A stretch of 64,000 nt of DNA from Saccharicrinis aurantiacus (GCF_001660705.2 NZ_LYBV02000032.1:107050-171049); one strand, 5' to 3'; shown: positions 1-8,398, counted from the first letter of the stretch. Notes: generated by a model not told the origin, from the letters alone. Translations and numbers: made by a program.

Positions 1-540
1 CATGATTTAAAACCAACTGCGCAAGCAGGCTTGTACCGAATGCGAGATATGGAATACTATCGTAGAGTGCGAGCCATAGAGTTTACCATGCAGCATGACG
101 ATGGTATGCATAATGATAAAATAGCAACAGCTGATATTGTATTAGCCGGTGTTTCGCGAACAGGAAAAACTCCTTTAAGTATTTATTTAGCCATGTTTGG
201 GTGGAAAGTTGCCAATGTACCAATTGTGCCTGGCACACCAATACCACAAACCTTATTCGAAATTGATCCGAACAGAGTTTTCGGACTAACTATTTCTATG
301 ACGTATCTAATTGCACAAAGAAGCAGCAGGGTAACCCGAATTAACATGAACCCCAATACAGATTACGTTGAACCTCGGAAAGTACGAATGGAATTAGATT
401 ATGCAGCCAATTTATTTAAAAAAGGTGGATTTAAAGTTTTAAACATCACCAACAAACCTATTGAATATTCGGCAAATGAAATAATCACCATTTTAACCTC
501 TCGCTTTGGGAGCGATAAGTGGTCAAACGAGGAACATTAG
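1..540 (+). CDS. PEP synthase / pyruvate,phosphate dikinase regulatory protein, C-terminal part (5' end outside window)
   Basis: The reading frame is open from base 1, so the gene begins upstream of the window; 179 residues are visible. The family (formerly DUF299) is a bifunctional kinase/pyrophosphorylase that switches PEP synthase or PPDK on and off by ADP-dependent phosphorylation of a threonine, controlling pyruvate-to-PEP flux in the cytoplasm. The P-loop GVSRTGKTPLSIYLA and the following NVPIVPGTPIP segment are typical of the family, as is the upstream stretch RDMEYYRRVRAIEFTMQHDDG. The gene ends cleanly with TAG and is followed by about 190 AT-rich bases. The family call is firm; which enzyme it regulates cannot be told here. 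Confidence 0.9.
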   Translation, partial: HDLKPTAQAGLYRMRDMEYYRRVRAIEFTMQHDDGMHNDKIATADIVLAGVSRTGKTPLSIYLAMFGWKVANVPIVPGTPIPQTLFEIDPNRVFGLTISMTYLIAQRSSRVTRINMNPNTDYVEPRKVRMELDYAANLFKKGGFKVLNITNKPIEYSANEIITILTSRFGSDKWSNEEH

Positions 541-729
541 TTATTTAATTAACTATCATCTTATTTTTTGTTTATCTTTTTTATCAATAAATTAAACATT
601 TGTGCAATTATTGATGTTATCTTAAAGAACAACAATAGCAAATGTTGTGTTTACTTATACAGATGAAAATACATTTTGAATGCACCCAGCATAAATAAAC
701 GAAAGTATTTTTCACTAAAATTAAACAAG

Positions 730-1572
730 ATGAAAGAGGTCAAAACAAAAAATGGGATAAAAAAAATATCACCTCGCAAGATTAATGGTTTAGATAGAAA
801 GGTAACTAGCTCAAGCGAACATCACTTTAGTTATTTAAAAGAATATGTTGAAGCTATTTTCCTTCAAAAATATCCAAAAACAGATTTTATTCTTCCTTGG
901 ATAGAATATAATAATTTATCAGATTTTAATATTTCTGATAATGTTGAAAGCGTTGGAGGTATTTCAGAGGAGGCACATTTTATAATGAGGATTGTAACTG
1001 AATATCATTTAAAACAAGCTTTTAAGGCAATGAAGATTGACATGAACGATCCGAATGTTGGCGGAGAAAAGGGTACTCCTTACCGTATGACAAAAATGTA
1101 TTGCGGAAACGGTTTAGATGATGACAGTGAGTTACTATCTGGTAGATGGAGTAACAGACCGAATATGGCGAGTTTCCCTAACGAAAACCAGCAAAAGTTT
1201 CCTATAACAAAACGAGTAGATATCGTTTCTGTTTGTTCGCATCATGTGGCACCGTTTAGTACTTTATTCAGAGAAGATGCTTATGCCATTATCAGCTATA
1301 TCCCCGATCGCATGGTTTTGGGAATATCAAAACTTCAAAGAATTGTTGATTGGGTGGCTAGGCGCGGGCATCTGCAAGAAAATTTAACAAAAATGATTTA
1401 TGATGAAGTAAGTAAAGCTGCTGAATCTACATCAGTATTTGTTCGCTTAAGCGGATTGGTTCACACCTGTGAATCTTTGCGGGGTACACAAAGTAATGAA
1501 GGTGCTTTTACTAGTGAATATTATGGCGGCGATTTTGAAAACTATGAACTAAGACGCGACATAAAGGGTTAA
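730..1572 (+). CDS. folE: GTP cyclohydrolase I (FolE-type)
   Basis: Converts GTP to 7,8-dihydroneopterin triphosphate, the entry step to folate, queuosine and other pterins. The zinc site is intact: VCSHHVAPF supplies Cys and His, and HTCESLRG supplies the second Cys and the catalytic His. The GISKLQRIVDWVARRGHLQENLT stretch (in two parts GISKLQRIVDW and RGHLQENLT) matches the substrate-binding core, and GTPYRMTKMY matches the usual DTPxRVAKMY. At about 280 residues it is longer than the usual 190-220, with an extended N-terminus. A TTG start at 676 would add 18 residues; the ATG at 730 is preferred. The QueD-like gene starts 28 bp downstream, so the pair probably forms an operon for 6-carboxytetrahydropterin. 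Confidence 0.88.
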   Translation: MKEVKTKNGIKKISPRKINGLDRKVTSSSEHHFSYLKEYVEAIFLQKYPKTDFILPWIEYNNLSDFNISDNVESVGGISEEAHFIMRIVTEYHLKQAFKAMKIDMNDPNVGGEKGTPYRMTKMYCGNGLDDDSELLSGRWSNRPNMASFPNENQQKFPITKRVDIVSVCSHHVAPFSTLFREDAYAIISYIPDRMVLGISKLQRIVDWVARRGHLQENLTKMIYDEVSKAAESTSVFVRLSGLVHTCESLRGTQSNEGAFTSEYYGGDFENYELRRDIKG

Positions 1573-1600
1573 TAAATAAAACAAACTAATTTAATAGATT

Positions 1601-2206
1601 ATGATCATACGTAAACAATTCAAATTTGAAGGAGCACACATAGTGCGCGATTGCTCAAGCGATAGATGTAAAAAATCGATTCATGGACACAGTTATGTTG
1701 TTGAGGTTTTTTTAACATCAAATAAACTTGATTATGGCCATATGATATACGATTTTGGCTTAACAAAAGGAACAATTAAAGACGTAATTGATAGCTTTGA
1801 TCATGCCTATGCCATGTGGGATAAGGAAAGTGATGCTTTTAAATCGTTTATAAAAAGCAATAGTGATAGGTACGTTCAAATGCCTGTTTCACCTTCGGCA
1901 GAATGTTTTGCTTTAACCTTATTGTTTATAATCGATAAAATTCTAGGAGCAACTCACTTTAATAATGGCGAAGGAGATGTAGGTGTTCAATCCGTAAGGG
2001 TACATGAAACAGAAACAGGCTACGCCGAAGCTTTTCAGGATGATTTGAGATGGTTTAACCATACACTTGAAGAAGTTATTTTTAGTCAAGCTATTAAAGA
2101 CGAATGGAAAGATCCGATGATGTATGATAAACTCATTGACTATAACAAAGATAAAAAATCAATCAAACCATTTGAAAACCCAATTATTGAAAGAAAATTT
2201 AAATAA
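1601..2206 (+). CDS. queD: 6-carboxy-5,6,7,8-tetrahydropterin synthase family protein (QueD)
   Basis: A PTPS-family enzyme expected to turn the FolE product, dihydroneopterin triphosphate, into 6-carboxytetrahydropterin, the second step of preQ0/queuosine synthesis. The zinc histidines are visible in FKFEGAH and SIHGHS. The candidate catalytic cysteine lies in DCSSDRCKKSIHGH, the Asp-His pair in SFDHAYAM, and the glutamate in VRVHETETGYAE. At 201 residues it is longer than the 120-residue E. coli type and resembles the long CSSxRC form seen in Campylobacter-like QueD. It follows folE by 28 bp. queE and queC are not in the window, so use of the product for queuosine rather than another pterin is inference. 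Confidence 0.87.
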   Translation: MIIRKQFKFEGAHIVRDCSSDRCKKSIHGHSYVVEVFLTSNKLDYGHMIYDFGLTKGTIKDVIDSFDHAYAMWDKESDAFKSFIKSNSDRYVQMPVSPSAECFALTLLFIIDKILGATHFNNGEGDVGVQSVRVHETETGYAEAFQDDLRWFNHTLEEVIFSQAIKDEWKDPMMYDKLIDYNKDKKSIKPFENPIIERKFK

Positions 2207-2268
2207 GTGCTAAACAATTTTAATTCATTGAGGTTATTAAGTAAGTCTTTACTGATAAGAATTAATTT

Positions 2269-2613
2269 ATGAGCAATAAAATAAACAGAAAAAAATTCTT
2301 TAAAAGAGTTGGTATGTCCTTAGCAGGAGTTATGGCTACAACCGTTAGTGTTTCTGCAGATGCCACTAGAAATCCTTTAAGACCTCAGCAAAAAGAGTTT
2401 TTAGCTGACTATGAAGAATGGCTTAGAGAATTTCATAAATATATTAAACGTAAAAACATCAACACCTCTGATATTAATAACAATAAGGAGTTAATGAGAT
2501 TAACTGAGGTTGCTGAAAATAGAAAAGAAGAGTTGGCTCTTCACATGAAAGATCCACTGTTTGAACGCCATTTTAATAATATTACAAAAAATATTACATA
2601 CGAGATTACTTGA
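2269..2613 (+). CDS. small exported protein with Tat-like N-terminus, unknown function
   Basis: I do not recognise this 114-residue protein. Its N-terminus (NRKKFFKRVGMSLAGVMA) has a basic cluster, a hydrophobic stretch and an SVSADA cleavage-like site, resembling a twin-arginine or lipidless Sec signal with Lys-Lys in place of Arg-Arg. The mature part is charged and helical, rich in Glu, Lys and Asn, with no cysteines and no known motif. It lies 62 bp after queD and ahead of a strong bidirectional terminator, so it may be the last gene of the folE-queD transcript, although no functional link is evident. Confidence 0.6.
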   Translation: MSNKINRKKFFKRVGMSLAGVMATTVSVSADATRNPLRPQQKEFLADYEEWLREFHKYIKRKNINTSDINNNKELMRLTEVAENRKEELALHMKDPLFERHFNNITKNITYEIT

Positions 2614-2650
2614 TAATTAAGACGATTAGTTTGTTACCCTTTGATTTTTT

Positions 2651-2687
2651 TAGAATAAAAAAGCTCGGAAATTCCGAGCCTTTTTAT
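2651..2687. terminator. bidirectional rho-independent terminator
   Basis: An 8-bp GC-rich stem GCTCGGAA / TTCCGAGC with a one-base centre (effective loop 3-5 nt) is flanked by an A-run on the left and a T-run on the right. It sits between the convergent genes at 2269-2613 (+) and 2724-3029 (-) and can end both transcripts. Confidence 0.85.
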
Positions 2688-2723
2688 TTACACTACTATT
2701 ATCAATTGTCCAATATATCATGT

Positions 2724-3029
2724 TTAAAACACATGCAATCTATTAATCACAAAATAATAAATACAACCTGCGATTATTACCGTTAACAAGCTACTTATTA
2801 TCCTTTTTATTCTTTTCTCACGTATTAATTGCAGCCTAATCCGTTGTTTAATAGCTATCAATTTTTCACTAGATAACTTCACTTCATGGGTTCCTATAGG
2901 ATGTTTCTTTCGCACTTCTTCTTGATAGGCGTCTCTAATTTTTGAGATTCTTTCAATGCGTTTTTTTCTAATGGAATCGTTATAACGCGATCGCTGAATC
3001 ATATCCATTACATGGCCGGCAGAACTCAT
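2724..3029 (-). CDS. small basic membrane-anchored protein, unknown function
   Basis: A 101-residue protein with a long, very basic helical N-terminal part (RKKRIERISKIRDAY and KQRIRLQLIREKRIKR) and one hydrophobic segment near the C-terminus (SLLTVIIAGCIYYFVI), suggesting a tail-anchored inner-membrane protein with the charged region in the cytoplasm. No family is recognised. It is 63 bp downstream of the DUF4252 gene on the same strand and could belong to the PadR-PspC operon. The opposing terminator at 2651-2687 ends this transcript. Confidence 0.6.
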   Translation of the reverse strand: MSSAGHVMDMIQRSRYNDSIRKKRIERISKIRDAYQEEVRKKHPIGTHEVKLSSEKLIAIKQRIRLQLIREKRIKRIISSLLTVIIAGCIYYFVINRLHVF

Positions 3030-3092
3030 ATCTTAAAATTTACGGTTAAGAAATACAAGTTAACAAAACATCCTTAAAAAGACATTTTAATC

Positions 3093-3581
3093 TTATTTAT
3101 AATCATCAACCTTAGTGGTTATTTTATCCAAATCATCAATTTTAAAATCTCCTAAAAAGGATAATAACACCCCATTTTGTTCGCCCTGAAATATAACATG
3201 ACACTCACTTATTCTGCGACCTTTCTTTTTCACCCACACTTCCGTATCGTCATCAGAATCATTTTCTTCTACTAATTTATAATTCCCTTTTTCAATATAT
3301 TCGTAAACAAGGCTTTTAAAACTAGCATTTGGCTCAGATTCTGGTTTGTAGATAACTACTTTTAATTCATCTAAGTCACCGCTTATATTATCATCTTCAT
3401 CATCAACACAATCAAAGTTCATCATACCAAGCAAACTCTTTGAAAATGATAAATAGGTTACATCGTCCATTAAATTAAAATGCTTGTACATTTTATCAAC
3501 TATCGATGATTGTGCCATTGTTGGAATGCTTACAAAAGCCATAACAACAAGTACTAAACTAAGCTTTATTAAATTTTTCAT
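3093..3581 (-). CDS. DUF4252 domain-containing exported protein
   Basis: A 162-residue protein with a clear Sec signal peptide (MKNLIKLSLVLVVMAFVSIPTMAQ), followed by a region typical of DUF4252: a short helix near SSIVDKMYKHF, an acidic loop DDEDDNISGDLDELKVVIY, and a C-terminal beta-rich part ending in LLSFLGDFKIDDLDK. DUF4252 proteins are small periplasmic or envelope proteins of Bacteroidota with unknown role. It is the third gene after padR, 24 bp downstream of the larger PspC protein, so it is probably co-regulated with the PspC pair as an envelope-related function. Confidence 0.8.
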   Translation of the reverse strand: MKNLIKLSLVLVVMAFVSIPTMAQSSIVDKMYKHFNLMDDVTYLSFSKSLLGMMNFDCVDDEDDNISGDLDELKVVIYKPESEPNASFKSLVYEYIEKGNYKLVEENDSDDDTEVWVKKKGRRISECHVIFQGEQNGVLLSFLGDFKIDDLDKITTKVDDYK

Positions 3582-3605
3582 CGTGTTATAAATTTAAGTT
3601 ATTTG

Positions 3606-5075
3606 TTAATCTAGATTATTATAAATAGACCAAGCAAGATTACCATCTACTTCAACTTCTATATCAGAAGGAATCGAAATTGTAACATCTAATTGCTGAT
3701 CTTTCAATTTAATACCATCCTGTAAAGTAAACGCAGGGTCGATATACAAAACAGAATCTTTAAGTATCCAAAAGAATTCAATTCCTTCAGCATTAGTAAT
3801 GGCCTCTTTCATATCGCCTCCCCTAGCCTCACGGTTAATTGAAATATTAAATTCATCCCCTTCAATAAGTTCAATTTTAGGAGTCCCCTTTACTAGAATT
3901 TCATTCTGGCTTGAGAAAATTTCAAGTTGATTCATTTCAAATAAGTGTTCCTTATCCTCAGGAAAATTCATCTTATTATTAGGCTTTATATATAATGTAT
4001 TGCCTGATGGAAGAGGTAAACGATCTTCTGACAGAACTTTTTGAGAAGTTGAATAACTTTTGGCTACTTTACCTGCAGAGAACACAACAATGGCAATACC
4101 TAATAACCAAAATAACAGCGCTCCTAAAACAACATACCTAATCTTATTTTTAACTTTAAAAGTTAATTTAAATCCCAAGAAAAAGAGGATTAAAAGAGGC
4201 ATTACAGCTAATAAAATAATTCCGATAGAGGCATATGAGAATTGGTGTCCATCCATGAATAAGCTAGGGATTGTAGTAATATAATTACCTACTCCTGAAA
4301 AGTCGATAAACGAATACCCGAAAACCGCAGTCACCACAATGCCAATAATACCAACAATACTAGAAATCATTAAAGCAACACCCATAGTGATCACAAAGAA
4401 GTTTATGATTTTTCGAAGTGCAATACCCATTACATCATTCGCCTTCCCCATTCCACTGTTTACATTCTCATAAGCTTTACTTTGCTTAAAACGAGTACTA
4501 ACATCATTATACTCATTTCGAATATTTTGCTCCCAGTTTTCGTAATCAGAAGGACCCTTCATTTCCATACGCTGGGTTAATGTGAGGGCTTTAGGCATCA
4601 CAATCCAAAGGATTAAATAGATAGGCAATGATGCTCCATACAGAATAAAAGCAATAAAAAATATTACTCTAAAAACCAAAGGATCCATATTAAAGTATGC
4701 TCCCAAGCCACCACAAACACCTCCAAACACCTTATTATCGGTATCTCTATAAAGCCTTTTTTTATAGTTAATAGAAGGCTCTTCGTTAACTTGCGTTTCT
4801 GCGTGTTCCTCGGCTTCATCAGCAAACTCTTGTGGTTCACCCATGGTTTTTATAACCTCTTCAACTTCAGAAAGACTAATTACTCTACCTGAAATACTTT
4901 TATTTTGGAACAACTCTGCGAATCTGCCTTCGATATCAGCAACTATCTCTTCTGCTTCTTTTTTATCAACAAAGCTATTTTCTACTTTTGTTAGATAAGT
5001 TTCTAAAGCCTTAAATGCATCTTCATCAATATTAAATGCAAACCCAGCTAAATTTATATGTAAAGTCTTCTTCAT
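3606..5075 (-). CDS. PspC domain-containing membrane protein with C-terminal periplasmic domain
   Basis: 489 residues. Residues 1-90 form a helical cytoplasmic region also present in the next protein (MKKTLHINLAGFAFNIDEDA and EEVIKTMGEPQEFADEAEE). Residues about 107-163 are a PspC domain (LYRDTDNKVFGGVCGGLGAYF, then a membrane hairpin). Three more membrane segments follow (about 222-250, 283-300 and 315-335). The C-terminal 150 residues look beta-rich and extracytoplasmic, like the adhesin/head domains attached to PspC in Bacteroidota. PspC proteins sense or transmit membrane stress; no PspA or PspF is seen here. It lies 30 bp downstream of a paralogue, and both are under a PadR regulator. 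Confidence 0.88.
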   Translation of the reverse strand: MKKTLHINLAGFAFNIDEDAFKALETYLTKVENSFVDKKEAEEIVADIEGRFAELFQNKSISGRVISLSEVEEVIKTMGEPQEFADEAEEHAETQVNEEPSINYKKRLYRDTDNKVFGGVCGGLGAYFNMDPLVFRVIFFIAFILYGASLPIYLILWIVMPKALTLTQRMEMKGPSDYENWEQNIRNEYNDVSTRFKQSKAYENVNSGMGKANDVMGIALRKIINFFVITMGVALMISSIVGIIGIVVTAVFGYSFIDFSGVGNYITTIPSLFMDGHQFSYASIGIILLAVMPLLILFFLGFKLTFKVKNKIRYVVLGALLFWLLGIAIVVFSAGKVAKSYSTSQKVLSEDRLPLPSGNTLYIKPNNKMNFPEDKEHLFEMNQLEIFSSQNEILVKGTPKIELIEGDEFNISINREARGGDMKEAITNAEGIEFFWILKDSVLYIDPAFTLQDGIKLKDQQLDVTISIPSDIEVEVDGNLAWSIYNNLD

Positions 5076-5105
5076 TTTTTATTAGTTTAAATTATATGAT
5101 TGGGT

Positions 5106-6071
5106 TTAACAGAACATAGCTACGCTGCCTACGAAAAAACCAACTACTTTTAGTGCTAAAGCAATTATAAATAGGAAAGCAATTATGTAGATGATAATTT
5201 TAAATAAGGTTTTAAATACAAACCCGATTAATAAAAGAATTAAGGTTAGAATTAGAATCCCCGGAAAGTGAAGTATTGGCACATGCGCCATATGGTAGCT
5301 CACATTTGTAGTCATTGGCTCCATTGCAGGAAATGCATTGAATAAACCTGTTAATAAAGATACTGAAGCAATTACAGCCACAACAAGCATCAAGTTTTTA
5401 TCTCGCTTTGTGAGGCGTCTCCACCACGACTCGCTTTTTTTATAGGTTTCTGTATCCTTTACTTTGCTAAACCTATCTTTTACATCTTCATATTCCCTCT
5501 TAATGAATTTTTCAATATTATTGATAGTCACATTTTCGCCTCGCATCTCCAATTTTTGAGCAGTTGTGATAGCGGCAGGAATTAAAATCCAAAGGATAAT
5601 ATATACCGGTATTATTGTACCTGCACTGAGAAATAGGAAAATACCAAAAGCAACTCGAACTAAAACCGGATCGATATTAAGGTAGGCAGCTATACCTGAG
5701 CAAACACCTCCGAGTACTTTATTATCTGCATCTCTAAATAAGCGCTTACTCCTACTTGAAGTAGTATAAGCTTGATAGTGTGTTTTTTTCTCCTTTTTGG
5801 GTTCTTCATCCTCATCAAACTCCGATGGATCGCCCATGATAGCCATAACTTCAGTAACCATAGCTTGGGTAACCACACCACTTTCATGATTAATCTTCTC
5901 ACTAAAAAGTTCGGCAATTCTACTTTCAATATCTTTTATTACCTCTTTACCCTCTTCTTGATTCTTAAAATGTAATTCTAGTCTATCTAAATAAGATCTT
6001 AAGGTTTTATATGCATCGTCGTCTATATAAAAAACGACTCCGTTTAAATTTATATTTACAGTCTTTTTCAT
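5106..6071 (-). CDS. PspC domain-containing membrane protein
   Basis: 321 residues, paralogous to the downstream gene over the first two thirds: N-terminal helical region MKKTVNINLNGVVFYIDDDA, an acidic linker, then PspC (LFRDADNKVLGGVCSGIAAYL) with its membrane hairpin, and two or three further C-terminal membrane segments. It lacks the large C-terminal periplasmic domain of its partner. It starts 20 bp after padR. The PadR-PspC-PspC order suggests an autoregulated membrane-homeostasis module; that function is inferred from family and context. Confidence 0.87.
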   Translation of the reverse strand: MKKTVNINLNGVVFYIDDDAYKTLRSYLDRLELHFKNQEEGKEVIKDIESRIAELFSEKINHESGVVTQAMVTEVMAIMGDPSEFDEDEEPKKEKKTHYQAYTTSSRSKRLFRDADNKVLGGVCSGIAAYLNIDPVLVRVAFGIFLFLSAGTIIPVYIILWILIPAAITTAQKLEMRGENVTINNIEKFIKREYEDVKDRFSKVKDTETYKKSESWWRRLTKRDKNLMLVVAVIASVSLLTGLFNAFPAMEPMTTNVSYHMAHVPILHFPGILILTLILLLIGFVFKTLFKIIIYIIAFLFIIALALKVVGFFVGSVAMFC

Positions 6072-6091
6072 AACATTTATAATTATTGTTG

Positions 6092-6418
6092 TTAGGAGTT
6101 TTTAATGTGAGCAACTGCATCAACTAATTCATTCCACGATACATCTAACTCATTCTGGAAGGATTTACCCTCTTCTGTTAGTTCGTAATATTTACGAGGA
6201 GGTCCTTGTGTAGATTCTTCCCAACGATAACTCAATAACCCTGCATTTTTTAGGCGAGTTAATAAAGGGTACAGTGTTCCTTCAACAACAATCATTTTTG
6301 CCTCTTTTAATTCTTTAATAATATCTGAGGCATATTTGTCGCTTCTTGAAAGGATTGCCAGAATACAATATTCCAAAACTCCCTTTCTCATTTGTGCTTT
6401 TGTATTTTCTAACTTCAT
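6092..6418 (-). CDS. PadR family transcriptional regulator
   Basis: 108 residues. The winged-helix signature of PadR is clear: GVLEYCILAILSRSDKYASD at the N-terminus, then VVEGTLYPLLTRLKNAGLL (recognition helix) and the wing GPPRKYYELTEEGKSF. The protein should bind DNA as a dimer and repress its own operon. It is the first gene of padR-pspC-pspC-DUF4252, and a well-formed Bacteroidota promoter with an inverted repeat lies just upstream (6463-6504). No ligand can be inferred. Confidence 0.9.
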   Translation of the reverse strand: MKLENTKAQMRKGVLEYCILAILSRSDKYASDIIKELKEAKMIVVEGTLYPLLTRLKNAGLLSYRWEESTQGPPRKYYELTEEGKSFQNELDVSWNELVDAVAHIKNS

Positions 6419-6462
6419 ATCAGGCTCCTCATTTTTATATATTACTATCCATTACATTGAAT

Positions 6463-6504
6463 ATTGCATTACAAATATATGGCTTTTAAATGGTACTTTG
6501 CAAT
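6463..6504 (-). promoter_or_regulatory. promoter and candidate PadR operator
   Basis: On the minus strand a -33 TTG (6503-6501) is separated by 21 bp from a perfect -7 box TATATTTG (6479-6472), which fits the Bacteroidota housekeeping consensus. The half-sites TGCAAT (6499-6504) and ATTGCA (6463-6468) form an inverted repeat that brackets the promoter, overlapping the -33 box and the expected start of transcription. This is a plausible autorepression site. The promoter is well supported by spacing; the operator is inferred. Confidence 0.65.
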
Positions 6505-6589
6505 ACATACTACTATATTATTTTTAGAAATAGACTTTCAAATCATACAAATCCCTTTATTTACGGGATATACAAGACCGAAAAGTTTT

Positions 6590-6630
6590 TTTTTAAAAAA
6601 AAAGCACCACTTTCGAAAAAGTGATGCTTT
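6590..6630 (-). terminator. rho-independent terminator of frr
   Basis: The arms 6601-6613 and 6618-6630 pair over 13 positions with one mismatch around a CGAA loop. Read on the minus strand, the hairpin is followed by a run of T. It lies 23 bp past the frr stop codon. Confidence 0.85.
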
Positions 6631-6652
6631 ATATAGTTTTTTTTTGTAATTC

Positions 6653-7216
6653 TTAGATTGTTAAGATATCTGCTTCTTTCTTCTCAACATGTTGATCAAC
6701 AACCTTAGAATATTGATCCGTCATTTTTTGAACATCTGCTTCAGCATCTTTTTCAAGATCCTCAGAAAGACCTTCTTTCTTTAATTTCTTTAATTCTTCA
6801 TTACAGTCTCTACGCGCATTTCTGATACTTACTCTTGCATCCTCAGCACATTTTTTCACTTGTCTAACAAGATCTTTTCTTCGTTCCTCATTTAAAGCAG
6901 GCACGTTAATTCTTACAATCTCTCCGTTATTTTCCGGATTCAAACCAAGGTTTGCAGCCATAATTGCTTTTTCAATAGGTTCAATCATAGCTTTTTCCCA
7001 AGGCTGAATAGCTAAAGTTCTTGGGTCAGGAGTATTTACATTAGCAACCTGTTGCAGAGGAGTCATAGATCCATAATAATCTACCATTATACCTTCTAAC
7101 ATCGCAGGACTCGCTTTTCCAGCTCTAATTTTAATTAACTCATGCTCAAGATGTGTGATAGATTTCTCCATCTTCTCCTTAGCATCTTCCATTAATATCT
7201 CAATTTCTTCAGTCAT
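6653..7216 (-). CDS. frr: ribosome recycling factor
   Basis: 187 residues, the normal length of RRF, which with EF-G splits the post-termination ribosome in the cytoplasm. The N-terminal helix (MEKSITHLEHELIKIRAGKA) and the segment VNTPDPRTLAIQPWEKAMI are characteristic, as is the arginine/lysine-rich region EERRKDLVRQVKKCAEDAR. The usual partner pyrH is not adjacent: frr is transcribed alone here, with its own promoter (7239-7268) and terminator. Confidence 0.97.
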   Translation of the reverse strand: MTEEIEILMEDAKEKMEKSITHLEHELIKIRAGKASPAMLEGIMVDYYGSMTPLQQVANVNTPDPRTLAIQPWEKAMIEPIEKAIMAANLGLNPENNGEIVRINVPALNEERRKDLVRQVKKCAEDARVSIRNARRDCNEELKKLKKEGLSEDLEKDAEADVQKMTDQYSKVVDQHVEKKEADILTI

Positions 7217-7238
7217 AACCTATTTGTTTAAAACATAG

Positions 7239-7268
7239 CAAAAATAAAAAAACTTGGCTTAATACAAA
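7239..7268 (-). promoter_or_regulatory. frr promoter
   Basis: The minus strand shows TTTTG at about 7268-7265 as -33 and TATTTTTG (7246-7239) as the -7 box TAnnTTTG with 18 bp between. This puts transcription start just ahead of the frr ATG at 7216, giving a short leader. Confidence 0.55.
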
Positions 7269-7627
7269 AGCCTCATAAATATTAGAAAAATACTTTAATT
7301 AATAGAGTCATGTAAATACAATAGGATACTATAATAGTATGTACTTTACTTAGTATGACCTAATCAACAGAAACCCCTTAGATTACAGCGGTGGTGAGTA
7401 CTTTATCGATTAAAGTAATAGCAAAAGAATAAATAAACACAAAAAGTGGTTGTACAACACAATCTATTTTTACCCCTTTTTTACCAAAAAATGTATTTTC
7501 GGATCGTTTTTGAATTATTTGAAATACCTAAAACGCTTACTGAGTGTAGTTTTGAACATGGTGCTTAGATTGATTTTAAATAAAGATTTATTTCTTTATT
7601 TCCCATGGAAAAATCCCGATTTCAAAT

Positions 7628-7635
7628 TACATTTG
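7628..7635 (+). promoter_or_regulatory. -7 box of the sdhCAB promoter
   Basis: TACATTTG fits TAnnTTTG and lies 48 bp before the sdhC ATG. No good TTG is seen at the -33 distance, so the call rests on the -7 box and position. Confidence 0.45.
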
Positions 7636-7682
7636 CATGCTTAAAATACTAATATAACTTAGAGATTTAAATATTAAACTGT

Positions 7683-8369
7683 ATGAGTAATTTATTGAGT
7701 TCGTCGATTGGACGAAAGCTGCTGATGAGTTTGTCAGGGCTTTTCTTGATTACCTTTTTGGTAGTCCACTTATCTATTAACTTGTTGCTATTAATCCCTG
7801 ATGGCGGGGAAGCTTTTAACGTTGCAGCTAATTTTATGGCTTTACCGTTAATTAAGTTCGGATTGCAACCTGTTTTAGCTTTAGGGTTTATTGTTCATAT
7901 TGCTTACGGAGCAATATTGACTGCAAAAAACAACAAAGCACGCGGTAATAACAAGTATGCTTCAGGTAACAACACAAAAGAGGTTATGTGGGCATCAAAA
8001 AACATGGCTGTATTAGGAGTTACAATTTTAGCTTTCTTAGCAGTTCACATGGTTGATTATTGGATTCCATTACAAATTACACATGCTGTAGGCAGTGTTA
8101 CTATTGGTGGTGTTGAAATGCATGATACTTATTCTTTAGTAGCAGCAAATTTCCAAAATCCACTAAAAGTTGTTTTATATGTGATTGGTTCTTTAGGTCT
8201 AGCTGTGCATTTAACACATGGTTTCTGGTCAGCATTCCAAACTTTGGGTGCAAGTAATACTATCTGGCGTAAGCGTTGGACAGTTATCGGAACTGTATTT
8301 GCTTGGGTTGTAAGCCTAGGTTTTTGTGTTATCGCAATTGCAATGTATGCTTGCGGAAGCTGTTGTTAA
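7683..8369 (+). CDS. sdhC: succinate dehydrogenase/fumarate reductase cytochrome b subunit
   Basis: 228 residues with five hydrophobic segments and several membrane histidines (VVHLSINLLLL, FIVHIAYGAI, AVHMVDYW, AVHLTHGFW), the pattern of the single large di-heme b subunit (B-type) found in Bacteroidota. It anchors SdhAB to the inner membrane and passes electrons between the iron-sulfur subunit and the (mena)quinone pool. The C-terminus ends in a short Cys-containing tail. sdhA follows after 29 bp and sdhB after a further 37 bp, forming a three-gene operon with no separate SdhD, as expected for B-type enzymes. Confidence 0.95.
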   Translation: MSNLLSSSIGRKLLMSLSGLFLITFLVVHLSINLLLLIPDGGEAFNVAANFMALPLIKFGLQPVLALGFIVHIAYGAILTAKNNKARGNNKYASGNNTKEVMWASKNMAVLGVTILAFLAVHMVDYWIPLQITHAVGSVTIGGVEMHDTYSLVAANFQNPLKVVLYVIGSLGLAVHLTHGFWSAFQTLGASNTIWRKRWTVIGTVFAWVVSLGFCVIAIAMYACGSCC

Positions 8370-8398
8370 TAAAGTAGTAACTTTTTAATTTACAAAAA

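Larger units (their letters stand above)
7217..7682. other. 466-bp intergenic region between divergent frr and sdhC
   Basis: No convincing gene is present. A 64-codon open frame at 7450-7644 is rich in Phe, Leu and Lys, resembles translated AT-rich DNA and is not accepted. The region holds the frr promoter, a perfect 7-bp inverted repeat ATACTATAATAGTAT (7326-7340) of unknown role, and near the right end the -7 box of sdhCAB. The long leader may carry regulatory sites for succinate dehydrogenase. Confidence 0.5.

Noticed and set aside
7450..7644. 64-codon open frame upstream of sdhC
   Set aside because: Composition is that of translated AT-rich DNA (Phe, Leu, Lys, Tyr), there is no domain, and it lies in the sdh leader and promoter region.
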